From positions 28,428,308-28,492,307 of the forward strand of contig NC_084666.1 in assembly GCF_028389875.1 (NCBI RefSeq): a stretch of 64,000 nt of DNA, written 5' to 3'. The stretch comes from Rhea pennata (taxonomy: Eukaryota > Chordata > Aves > Rheiformes > Rheidae). The notes under the pieces were generated by a model that ran no database searches, had not been told where the DNA came from, and saw nothing but the letters and a program-made list of their open reading frames with translations. How positions within the stretch are numbered: position 1 is the stretch's first letter; every line of letters starts with the position of its first letter. Shown here one piece after another: positions 23,001 to 33,130 of the stretch. Both the position numbers and the translations under genes were made by a program.

Positions 23001-26000
23001 TACTGTGACAGTTTGCTTCAGTGAGAGGAGGGTAAAACCCATGATTTGTGGTGAAGGAAGTGCTGTTTAAGCAGATAAATGAATGAGAGAGAGGCTAGGG
23101 CTACCTTTTGTTTATAATGAATTTTACTTGCTTTTTTGTTTTTTGAATGCAGAACAATATTATCACAGAAACTATTATAGTAAATAATGGAATTGCTGTT
23201 TCTTTCACATCTACACATTTCTAGCTAAGGGCCATGTTCCTCTTGCTTAATAAAACTATGTTTTGAAGCCAAGAGAAAAATAAGTGCCAACTGAACAAGA
23301 CAACTATTCTTGATGTCAGCGTTACAAGCAATACAATCCCAATCACTTTTAGTTTCTCCTTTTTGATGTATACTGGTGGGCATCTGGACTTTTGTTTTGT
23401 ACTAAAATAACTTTTCCCAAAGTGTTTTTGTTTTGGCTGTTTTTCAGTAGGTAACTTCATGTGATCTATGAACCGTTTCAATACTGGAATTTTTCTGAGA
23501 AATAAGTTTTAAATTGGAGTCTAAAAGACGTGAGTTAAGCAGTTTTGGTTTCATCCGCATATTGTTTAGGTCAGATGCACTGACTGTCTGAAGTATCTTC
23601 ATGAAAAGTATTACCAAGAACATAGTTTATAGGTCCAAATCATGTCGCATAATTTAATTGCACTTTCCTACTGCAGGAAAGCATGCTTAAAGGAAGCAGT
23701 GCATTTCCATACACACCCCATCCCATCCCATCCCATCCCATCCCATCCCCCTGCAAAGTTCTGAAAGAGCATATTCAGTTCCAGGCACTGCTGCTGCCAG
23801 CTCATACTTAGATAATGTAGAGTAAGAACAGAAGTCACATTTTTGAGTCAGTTTTTGCTTTTTTGATATCGCTGATCTGAGCATGTTTTTGCTGAATCCA
23901 CTGATCACAATAGTCTGCCTTTGATAATGGCACATGTCTCTTGCTGTTGTCAGATGCACTTATTTTGGATAGTATCCATGCCCGATTACAGTGATGGGGT
24001 TTTTATATCTAACAAACATAGTTGAGTCGGGTTTTGTGGGGTTTTTTGTTTTTATAGTCTCTTTCTTGCATCTTTCTGTAGTTTTAACCTCTTGGTTATT
24101 ATCTGGAAGAAGGTGGGAGGTGGTTCATTTCCTGGGTAGTTTTCAGGTTCCAGGGTGGTTTTGTGCCTATTGGAATTAGCTTTTTCTCAATAGTCTCCTA
24201 GGCACTGGAGACTCTAACCTCTAGTTAGTCTGTGAACGATTTGCTACGTTGACAGGATCCCTTTCAACACAGCAGTTGACCTATTGGATCTCCTGTCTTT
24301 CTTGCCGAAGGATAAGATCTGTATGCCCTACTTTGTTAGCCTGTAGTGGAACCTGACCTCCTTTGTCCATCGCTCTTTAGTTTCTCTAAAGTCTTTCCAC
24401 AGTAAGTACAGGAGAAGATGAAAGTATGATACTGTAATTTACCATACTAACTTGGAAAATTTGTATTATCCGGCTGTTACGTCCATAACAAGGGAAACCA
24501 AACAATTCAGCCAATAACTGCTTGCTGCTTACTTTGGCTGAAATGTCTTCAAACACTTTTCCAGAGAGATGCTTCCGCGTGTCTTGACTGGACTATCTCA
24601 AGAAAAAGAGACCTTCTCTTTGTAATTTATACCGATGGTTAAAGAGCTTCACTGCTTAACTTTTTTGCTAGATATGTCATTTGAGTTCTTGTTGGGCTCT
24701 TTTTTCTCTTTAGCCTTTCAAGGGCGCATAATTTTTGCCTCTGCAGATAATTATATGGTTTGAGATGGCTCAAGATTTTTGATCTACTAAACAGCTATAC
24801 ATTCTCACTTGTAAACTTGTTGCTGTTTTATTCCTTTCACTTGGGAAAGGATTTTTAACATTCCTTTGAAAACACAGATATTAGAACAGGGATCACTATT
24901 CCAACATTATTCTCATCAGAGCAGTAGTCCATGATGCAATCTACAGTGTAAAGATGTTGAAGAATTAGCAGAAGTTAACTCTTTCCTGACTAAAAATGAT
25001 TGAGAATCTTTATCTTTAGAAAATACTCCTTGCATGTGAAATAAGGATCAAGTTCTTTTTCCTATAGAGTCAACAATAAAACTTCTGTTGATTGCAGTTG
25101 AATCCTTCATTCTCTTTCATACTCAGTTATACCCACTAAAAAATGAGGGTTACAAGTGGTGGACATCATCAGGTTTAAGTCCAGAAAGAACTCATTTAGT
25201 TTAATGTCCTGCCAAGCAGACTAAAATATCTAATCCACTAAATTGAAAGTACTTAAGATTGTAGGGATTCAACAAATTCAGCTGAACAACAAACAACCAT
25301 ATCGTGTCATATCCTCAGAAGATACTGAACCTAATCTTATTTAGGCTTCTCTTCCCACTAGTGAAGGCCCTTTCAGAATCTGACTATTTTTGATGAGTTA
25401 GTATCTTGTGATTTACAGCCTTTGTTTATTCCCAACCATTTTATCTTTTCTGATTGTAAATTGTTCATTATTTCTGGATCTTGGGGGAAATTGGTTGGAA
25501 TTTCTTTTTGTCGTCTTTGGTTCATCAAGTCATAGTTGATACCATCTTGTGCTCATGTCATGTCTAAATAACTGGAGAATCTCTTCAGCTGTTGCATTTA
25601 TTCTTAGTACCCTTTGTAAGCAAAAGCAGCAAAGATAAGACTGCTGCATTTTTTGTTTTGGATTTAAACTGATTTTTGCTTTTGTTCAAGATAATATATA
25701 ATTCATTTTAAATGATTTTAAAATTATGTTAATTATAAAATTATCTTCTTTTCTTTTTTAAAAAAGTTGCTGGAACGTGTGGATACCTGGCTGGAAAGAT
25801 ATCCTACTTGCCAATCTGTAGCGAGAAATTTAAGAAACTGAAGGATTCCCCAATAGGAGATGTTCTACGACAAGCTCAGAGACATAGTTCACATAAGTAA
25901 GAATTTAATTCTCTTTTAAATTCAAAACAATTTCTAAAATAAGACATTTTAAAGACACTAACAGAGATCAAGGGGTACATTTGTAGCTTTCAAAGGACTT

Positions 26001-29000
26001 GAGAGCTGCAGCTTCCCTCTTCCCGCTGCATCCCCTAAATGTACTACTTTCAGAAGTGTCTTTATCAATTGGCCAGTTACATATTTTGAGCTCTTTATAT
26101 ACAGATGCTTCTTGTTCTACTCAATCAAATAAGCATTTTACTCATCAAAATTATCACATGTAAATTAGGATGTTGATTTCCTATGGAATTCACTTACAGT
26201 AATGTGACATCAGAGGTAGCCTCTTCAGTTTAGAAGTAAAGTTAACTGGAATAAAATGGTACTACTTTCTGGAAGTTTTTTTTCCATGGCTTTGTTTGAT
26301 TGCAGTAGGAAGAGGGTGGAAATGATTTCAATGTTTATCAAAGGAAAGAATTCAGTAAACAATATCAGTGCAGGAAGAAGCATGGTGGTCAGACTTACTG
26401 CTGTTTGTTTAAATCCTTTACATCTGTAATGGCATTATGCTGAACATATGAGAAACTCATCAGGTTCTTAAAACTATTTCCTGTTTTGTTCCAGAATGTT
26501 TTCTACTTGGGAGTGGTTTTTAATTGCAAATTACTTCGGAATATCTCTGATTTAAACCCTTGGTTCACAACTGATAAAATAATCTTTGGGTACTGAGTAG
26601 TAGTCTTGTGTATGTATGCTAAAATTTATGAAATATTTATGTAGAACTTGATTATATTCTTAATTACTTTATAAATTGAGACTTAAAAAGTTTTGTAGGC
26701 AGGTTCACTTTTATGCTGCAATATTTGAATTTTATAGCACCAAACAAGATTTTAATTACTACTACTTTATACATGTAGTGTATAAACTCAGTGGATTTGA
26801 AGGTGGACATGTCCCTTTCTCCCTTCCCCCCCAGTTTTTAATAAGAACTTCTTGCGATCATTACCTGTGTTGACTCTAGGTGATAACTTATTTAAATGCA
26901 ATCATCTACTACACCATTAAGTCCCTGCAAGTTTTAATGGCTTATTCTTTTGCATATACAAAATATATTTTATTTTCTAAATGACAAATTATTTTTTGTT
27001 CTGGTTGACTGATAAATTTAAATTTGTTCAAATTGCATTTTTATCTATATATGCTACCCTTTTAAACCAGCAATAGAAGTAGTTATATATCATGATCATT
27101 ATTCACCATTTAATATATTTCAATAACTCTGGTTTGTGATTGAAAATAGGGAGCTAGAAAGATTAGATAGTTCTTTAAAAATATGTTTGCATATACTTCA
27201 AAAATATAATTGAGGCAACAAAATAGCTTGTTTATTGACTACATTAAACCAGAATAAAACTAGAGTAATGCTGAGTGTTTTTCTTATGAAACTGAAGTAC
27301 AGTGAAGGAGAAACTTAAAGTAAAAAATGAATAAAGATGCTAGAGACATTCCAAAGGCACCAAGTGGATAGCATTCTTGGGGCTGATTAAGAGGCAGACA
27401 TTTTCTTCTGTAGCCTTTTGCAGGGCCATTTCAAGTATGCAGTGATTGCTTTAGACTATTAGGCATCTGTTTCCATAGTATTGTTTGTATGATCTTATCT
27501 TTCTCTTTTAAGAGAAAACTCATTAATGTTGCTGATGGAAAAAGTAATTCAACAACTCAAGAAACTTTCGTAGTTTCATTTCCTTAGTACAGGTCTTCCC
27601 CCCCACCCCCGTCTCTCTCTCTCTGCTGTTTTTGTATTGATCACTCACAGCAACTTCTTCCAAAGAAGGCCTTCAAAAATAATTTTTTGTGCTACCGTTA
27701 GTTATATGGACACACCCTGCAGTATTTGTCTGATGTGTTTTGTCTATCTGAGGAATCCCTGGGGAGAAAGGATTGTCATTTTTTGTCTTTTAACATGCAA
27801 AATACTGTCTTTTGTTCTGGAGGTTTTTTGGTATGAGTTAACTTTCTGGGAGGAAGGAGAAGAGTTTTAGGGAAAGTACTATACAAATCTCTGCAATGTG
27901 TTTAAAAAAAAAAATCACAGAATGGGTAAGGTTGGAAGGGACCTCTGGAGATCATCTAGTCCAATTTCCCTGCTCAGCAGGGTCACCTACAGCATATTAG
28001 ACAGGGTTGCATCCAGGCGGGCCTTGAATATCCCCAGAGAAGGAGACTCTACAATGTCTCTGGGCAACCTGGCCTGGTGCTCTTGAGCTAGACACAATAC
28101 TATTCTTACAGTTCCATGTTTAGCTTTAGTATTTCTGTATTTAATATTTATTTTTTTTCTTTTTCAGCCGTTCCAGTCGGAAATCTGAGTTTTCAGACAT
28201 ACCTTCTCAGTCATTTACTGAATCTTCCCAGAGACCTGGGTCTCCACTTCCTTCTAGCTATTCAGATGATTATAGCTCAACAGATAGAGCTCTCTCTAGT
28301 TATGAACCTGTTCCATTCAGTGCTTCCCTGAATGAATCTTCACCTACAGGAATTACAGATTACACTGTTCAAGGTGCAGTTTGTCTTAATATTTTTGCAG
28401 TTTGCACTTACAGTAATTCTTGCCTTTCTCTTAGATGTATTTCTTTAATACACATATGTTCATGCCTTGCAAACAAGATTTGTATAGTATAGTGGTTTTG
28501 AATGAAACACTCAGAATTCCCAGAACTGTGTTGACGCAGAAGATAAATGTATGCATTTTCTGTTCTAACTCTAAATTAAATGCATTTTTTCTTTTATTTC
28601 TGTAGCTCTTATTGCAAGTAAAGACTATAAATTATTTAGCAAAGTTTAATCTTGTGAAATTAAACCTACAAAAAACCTCACCTTAACTTCAAGTTCTTTT
28701 TGTTCAAAATGAAAGTGAAAAAGTCATCCTGCTCACTGCTAAATAAACCAAACCCTACTGGCCTTTCAGAGATCATTTCATTTTCACCAGTGGTGATGCT
28801 GTAACTGTATGCTACTTTAATTCAATTAAACCGTTTTTTATAACATAACAAATGTTTACATCTTCCAAGAACTGAACATATATTGTGTTCTGTCCTGCAA
28901 CAGCTGATTATCTCACTGAGAACTAAACTGTTTTTAAAATACTGTTCCATGCAGCTGTTCCCCTCCTCTCATATGGCCTGCATCCTCAGCTTTTACAGAG

Positions 29001-29634
29001 GAAACACATGATCCTGAATTCAGATGTTGTACATACCCAAAGGAGGGAGTTACTGTTAAATACAGAGTTATGTATTCCAGATTAGTTTGTTTTTTTGGTT
29101 TTTTTAACTCCTTTGTGGAAAGCATTTTAATTTCAAAAAAAAAAAAAAAAAAAAGCCTATTCAAGCAACTCATTTTTAGTTGTTTAAGGTATCAATATAA
29201 ATGTGTCAAGGAAAGTTTAGTTATACTTCATTACAGATATCAATAGTTGTTACAGCCTTAATTATAGAATCATGATTCTGCATTATAAACTTGAATAGAA
29301 GCACAAATGTTTATCACATGATGGATGTAGTCTTGATTGTTCTGCAGTTGCAGAATTCAAAGCCTGTGTGCAGACCCTTGAGATTTACCTACACTTCTTT
29401 TCAGAAATCACAAGTGTATCAAATGTATGCGTCATTAGTTCTACTCAAATAACCAGACCTATTTTATCCAGCAGTTATTACCCTGTGCTTGTTAGACTTC
29501 CCACTGGGTAAATCAGGAAAAGGAGTTAACTGCTCGTCTTCTAAAGCAGTTTGACAAAACGAAAAAGACGAAAGGGATGGGTAAATTAATAGCCCCATAC
29601 ATTCTCCGTTGCCATTTAGGAATGTGCCTGTCAT

Positions 29635-29667
<33 letters not shown>

Positions 29668-32600
29668 GACATAGAGCTGTAATTAGTTGGCATTCTAGAA
29701 AAGGTATGGCAGCCTTTTGGTTTTGTGATGCCCTTTCTAGTATCTTAGTGTATTTTTTGTTTTCAGATTCTGCTCCAGTTCCAGAAGAAAGTCGTAAAAA
29801 GAAAGGCATCTCATATGAGGAATTAAGAAATAAACACAGAGAGACATATGAGGTAATGTTACCACCAAAGGCAGAAACTCCAATCAAGTTTTCACAGGAA
29901 AAGCCAGTTAAAGAAGGTAATATGCTGATTTACTTCAATATATAGTAAAATCAAATGTTAGCAGTAATGCTAAATATAGCTTATATAACTCTTAGGCTTG
30001 ATCTTGCTTTGCCTTTAGCCAGTGTACAGTTACAGCATCAGCAAGTGGCTGATATAGTTTCATATTTCAAATTCTATTTTTCAGAAACATTGATCTTGTG
30101 GTAGTAAATTACGGTTCCTCTTCTGCAGCCATATGGCTCAGTGCCAAACTCTAAAATAATCTCATAACTTTTAATTTGTGAATATACTAAGCAACCTCTT
30201 TTAACAAAGAAGTCTCTGAGCTCAGAGCTCTCCTGAAGAGTTTTAGCAATGGAAGGGGGTGTATGTTTTAGATAGTATTGTTCTCCCAAAATAGAATACC
30301 CAGTTGATGGTTTTTAAAGGGGCGTTATTTGTTCTTAAGGATTGTTTCATGTGGAATTAGGGGATTTCTATAGTGGCATTGTTTGCAGAAGTTCATTATC
30401 CTACATTAAAACTCAAAGGAAGGAAGCCGTATTGGCAGCAATATTGAGATTTGTTTTCGCAGTGGAAAAATAAAACTTTGTACAGCAAAATAAGGATACA
30501 GTCTTCTGAAGAATAAGGTGCCATTCAGTCATTTTTTTCAAAAAGGTGCTTAAAAGGAAGTCCTAATAGCAATTCATAATTATTTTCTCTAGAACTATTT
30601 TATTTAGTGTGTTTCCCTAGAACTATTTTATTTAGTGTGATAGCTGTGAAAAACTTAAAAGTATTGTTTTGCTGTCTGACACACTACTGGACTAGTCAGT
30701 TGAATCACTGGAGTCTTTATTTAGTGCCCAATCTTCTCATAGTACAACAAGAATAGATGAGGTTTTCTATTAGACGTGTTAATATAAACAATTATATAAA
30801 AAGTAAAAAGGTCCGAAGTAGCAATGGTGAACTTTGGAACAGTGTTTCATACAAATACGAATCTATTCCATCCCTGTGAAATAGTTCTTCTGGATCATCT
30901 GTCTTTGAACATATCTACATGTTCTTGAAATAAAAATTATAAACAGCTATTGGGTAAAGATCTAAATCTGTTATTTCAAGAATAGAAGGCTTCTATCAAG
31001 TCAGTATAATAAATGAGACATTCCGAAATTGTTGAAGCTGTAGTTTCAGGCTGTTTCTAGATTCAGTCAGCTGACACTTCATTGATTTGCACAGTTTTTT
31101 CTTTTTGAAGATATTTCTTCACAAATAGAAAGCCTAGAAATGCAACTTGAAAACTAAACACAGAAGTCTTACTCTAAAGCGTCATTCTGCAATCCTTGCC
31201 ACATTCCATGGCAGATCTTGTTGCTATGAGCATGCATTCATTATTTTATTTTTAGATATTTGAAGTCTTTTATAGTAAATGTTAATCAAATGTTGCATTC
31301 TCTCTGCTGTGTTCAGGTGTGCTGTTTGGTTCTAGTCAGATTTTGAAGATAAAAGTAGATTGAGTAGTGCATTGAGTTTTGTAAAATAAGTTGGTTTTAC
31401 TTTTAGGAGGAAAGAATAATGGAATAAAAAAAATCAGAAATGCCTTACATTTAAATTTACAGTTAAGAGATTCTGCTGATGCTGCCTGCTAAGTTGTGAT
31501 TTAGCTTCCTTTCCATATTGGACACGATAGCTTCTATATACCTGTGCACAGATAATGAATCCTTACCTCTCTGTTCACCCTTCATCTCTCTATCATAGGA
31601 ACATGAGTAGTAAATAAGAGACAATGGTTTCTGTCCTCTGTTGCAGGAGTGTAAGGGAGAACTAACCCAATCTTACCATTTAAGCCAGTTTTAAGGAGTC
31701 CTGATAGCTAGTTGCTCGTGCCTGCTTCCCTCCATAGTGACAGTACAAGTTTGTGCATCTGCTCAGTGAACTGGATTTTCCAAAAAATAACCATTTTCAG
31801 GGAATGACTGCAGGTAGTACAGCTGCTAAGCTGCTGCTGTTGATAGGAATGAAGTCAAGTCATACTTTGAGAGAGCTTCTCATTGTGCCTCACTGCAACA
31901 TCAACCAGCTTAAAATAGATTCTTCAGTGCATTAAGTTGAGTTTGTTGACACCTCACTGAAACAAGAACTGTACACTCTGTTCCGTTCCCCTGGTTCTGC
32001 TGTAGTTAGATGGTAATAAAGAGTTGGGTTTATTACTAATTTAAGCTACAATTAGATTTATAAAGGGGTGGCTGACTAGTGTAAGCATTTCTACTGTGTC
32101 ATGTAGGTCCATTCTCTACTCTGTCAGGGATAACAGTCATTTATAGTCTACTTTCTAGTTCACTTTCAAGTAAGCATCTTTTCACTTTCTGGTCATTGTT
32201 CAGTTATATGTGACGTGTTTCTGAATAAATCCATAAGACCAATACCCTGTTTTTTTCCTCTCTGACTCACTCCTATACTAAAGGAAGCTACCAAATAATA
32301 ATGGCTGAGAAGTTTCCTAGTAGGGATTACTGATTTTTGTTTGTGTTTGAATACGTTCTTTTACTATCCTGAATCCATCCAATTGTGCATGTAACTAGAT
32401 TATGTAGCCACATATTTATCGTAACATTCCTTGCCTGTTTCCTCCAATTGTCCGTGTTTCATCCACATGCTGCATTTATTTCAAGTTAATTACAAATTCT
32501 GTAGGGCAGGAATTAGTACAAGTAGGCCGCTTGAGTGAATACTAATTCAATAAAGAATAATGAATAACAAGCTCATTCCGTTCCCCGTTTATTCAAAAGT

Positions 32601-32791
32601 AGCTTTAATTAGATGTGTATTGTGCTGTGACTGACACTCTCCCCTCTTGCTGCTTTAAATGATAATGCATTTCACCATAGTTTTCAGCACTGTATAAAAA
32701 AATTTTTGCATTTAAATTATTTCCTATGCAACTGCTGTTCTTCTTTTCTCTAGTTAAAGTAAATAAATATGGAGATACCTGGGATGAGTAA
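16951..32791 (+). CDS. OCIAD1: OCIA domain-containing protein 1, complete, 8 coding exons
   Basis: Coding exons: 16951-17001, 17744-17828, 21248-21301, 21738-21785, 25767-25896, 28168-28373, 29767-29916, 32754-32791; all introns are GT-AG and the joined frame is open for 253 residues (human protein about 245). The OCIA domain spans about residues 24-105: YVPTEEERR at 24-32, Cys37, hydrophobic segment 47-61, SRFGSL at 70-75, a second hydrophobic segment about 75-95 with Gly82, Gly85 and Gly89, and Cys97. The tail is Ser-rich, then has a conserved YEELR block near 208-212 and ends KYGDTWDE. OCIAD1 is known as an endosomal and inner mitochondrial membrane protein tied to STAT3 signalling, complex I activity and prohibitin-dependent complex III assembly. 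The start has a good Kozak context (GCCATGG). Odd: residues 42-43 are Ala-Arg where the family usually has Phe-Trp. Identity is secure from sequence and synteny; exon 1 is the least certain part. Confidence 0.93.
17072..17083. repeat. G12 homopolymer
   Basis: Run of 12 G on the OCIAD1 sense strand, 70 bases into intron 1. With the neighbouring GCCCG repeat and the G18 run it makes this segment prone to G-quadruplex or R-loop formation, and its assembled length is uncertain. Confidence 0.85.
17094..17134. repeat. (GCCCG)n pentamer repeat
   Basis: About eight tandem GCCCG units, the last degenerate (CCCGA), followed by a G-rich run. It lies within the first 150 bases of OCIAD1 intron 1. Confidence 0.9.
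17290..17307. repeat. G18 homopolymer
   Basis: Run of 18 G on the plus strand in intron 1 of OCIAD1, near the right edge of the CpG island. Length should be treated with caution in any assembly. Confidence 0.85.
17744..17828 (+). CDS. OCIAD1: OCIAD1 coding exon 2
   Basis: Encodes residues 18-45, including YVPTEEERR and the Cys37 block that opens the OCIA domain. Acceptor ATAAAAG|AATTC, donor AGAG|GTAAGT, ends in phase 1. A nearer AG at 17,749-17,750 would break the frame with exon 1. Confidence 0.92.
17829..21247 (+). other. OCIAD1: OCIAD1 intron 2, nothing recognised
   Basis: 3,419 bases of AT-rich intron. Short open frames only; no repeat element, RNA gene or conserved-looking exon recognised. 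Confidence 0.8.
21248..21301 (+). CDS. OCIAD1: OCIAD1 coding exon 3
   Basis: 54 nt, residues 46-63, first hydrophobic segment (FPLAAVSMLATSLLI). Acceptor TTCACAG, donor AAAG|GTAAAG, phase 1 at both ends. The matching OCIAD2 exon is also 54 nt. Confidence 0.95.
21302..21737 (+). other. OCIAD1: OCIAD1 intron 3
   Basis: 436 bases, AT-rich, nothing recognised. Confidence 0.85.
21738..21785 (+). CDS. OCIAD1: OCIAD1 coding exon 4
   Basis: 48 nt, residues 64-79, with the SRFGSL motif conserved in both OCIA proteins. Acceptor TTTTCAG, donor GCCT|GTAAGT, phase 1 at both ends. The OCIAD2 counterpart is also 48 nt. Confidence 0.95.
21786..25766 (+). other. OCIAD1: OCIAD1 intron 4
   Basis: 3,981 bases, AT-rich. 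It contains an ATCCC pentamer repeat at 23,717-23,750 and otherwise nothing I recognise. Confidence 0.8.
23717..23750. repeat. (ATCCC)n pentamer microsatellite
   Basis: Six to seven tandem CCCAT units, read as GGGAT on the minus strand, where they give a short Gly-Met-Gly-Trp-Asp repeat in a meaningless frame. Confidence 0.9.
25767..25896 (+). CDS. OCIAD1: OCIAD1 coding exon 5
   Basis: Residues 80-122: glycine-spaced hydrophobic segment (Gly82, Gly85, Gly89), then SYLPIC and the basic EKFKKLK. Acceptor AAAAAAG|TTGCTGG after a pyrimidine tract, donor CATAA|GTAAGA, ends in phase 2. Confidence 0.95.
25897..28167 (+). other. OCIAD1: OCIAD1 intron 5
   Basis: 2,271 bases. The right end carries a CR1 fragment (27,915-28,082); a C-run and TCTCTC stretch lie near 27,600. 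Nothing else recognised. Confidence 0.8.
27915..28082 (-). mobile_element. CR1 LINE 3' fragment
   Basis: About 170 bases match the 3' end of the CR1 copies at 924 and 61,945 (TCACAGAATGG, AAGGTTGGAAGGGACC, GGAGATCATCTAGTCC). It is inserted antisense to OCIAD1, is 5'-truncated, and abuts A11 at its left end. Several mismatches to the other two copies suggest an older insertion. It ends about 85 bases from the acceptor of exon 6. Confidence 0.93.
28168..28373 (+). CDS. OCIAD1: OCIAD1 coding exon 6
   Basis: 206 nt, residues 123-191: a Ser-rich low-complexity stretch, then YEPVPFSASLNESSPTGITD, a block well conserved with mammalian OCIAD1. Acceptor TTTTTCAG, donor CAAG|GTGCAG. A CR1 fragment ends about 85 bases upstream. 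Confidence 0.95.
29135..29154. repeat. A20 homopolymer
   Basis: Run of 20 A in OCIAD1 intron 6, without an identifiable retroposon next to it. Confidence 0.9.
29639..29667. repeat. T29 homopolymer near exon 7
   Basis: Run of 29 T on the sense strand, ending 99 bases before the exon 7 acceptor. It could be the reversed A-tail of a degraded retroposon, but no body is recognisable, and it is probably length-variable. Confidence 0.9.
29767..29916 (+). CDS. OCIAD1: OCIAD1 coding exon 7
   Basis: 150 nt, residues 192-241, with the conserved ISYEELRNKHRETYEV block. Acceptor GTTTTCAG, donor GAAG|GTAATA. A T29 run lies 100 bases upstream of the acceptor. Confidence 0.95.
29917..32753 (+). other. OCIAD1: OCIAD1 intron 7
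   Basis: 2,837 bases, AT-rich, with one short tandem duplication at 30,590-30,640. Nothing else recognised. Confidence 0.8.
30590..30640. repeat. Direct repeat, 23 bp x2
   Basis: Two identical 23-base copies (30,590-30,612 and 30,618-30,640) starting CTAGAACTATTTTATTTAG lie 5 bases apart. Perfect identity points to a recent local duplication. Confidence 0.93.
32754..32791 (+). CDS. OCIAD1: OCIAD1 coding exon 8 and stop
   Basis: Encodes the last residues KVNKYGDTWDE and TAA at 32,789-32,791. This C-terminus is almost invariant in vertebrate OCIAD1, which makes the short exon certain. Acceptor TTCTCTAG. Confidence 0.95.
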
Positions 32792-33130
32792 GAACTGAAT
32801 GAAGAACTGAAGAAAATTACCTTCTGACAGCTAACTTGTGGTTCACCTTTGATAATCCTGATGCACTTTTGGTGTGTTCTGCCAAACACAGTAATAGTTT
32901 TAATAAATGAGAAGAAAATCTTGACTTGTCAGAAGATTAAGAAAGATTTATTTAGGCTTAATGTTGTGTAATTTTGCATAAATGGGAAGCCAGGCTAATG
33001 TGAAGTGTCATGATTTTAAACTGTTTGTGCTGTTGCTTAAGAAGAATGAGAAGGGTAACTAGCAATAACTAAAGTTATAAATGTATAGAGAAAGATAAAA
33101 TGTATGTAAATAAATGCAATCAGAGATGTA
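32792..33130 (+). other. OCIAD1: OCIAD1 3' UTR (minimum) with poly(A) signals
   Basis: AATAAA hexamers occur at 32,902-32,907 and 33,109-33,114, which would give 3' UTRs of roughly 0.13 and 0.34 kb. Another AATAAA at 34,528-34,533, followed at once by a T-rich tract, is a candidate distal site giving about 1.75 kb. Which are used cannot be decided from sequence. Confidence 0.55.

Larger units (their letters stand above)
28374..29766 (+). other. OCIAD1: OCIAD1 intron 6
   Basis: 1,393 bases, AT-rich, with A20 at 29,135-29,154 and T29 at 29,639-29,667. Nothing else recognised. Confidence 0.8.

Noticed and set aside
29135-29667. Processed pseudogene suggested by A20 and T29 tracts
   Set aside because: No recognisable gene body or target duplication next to either tract.
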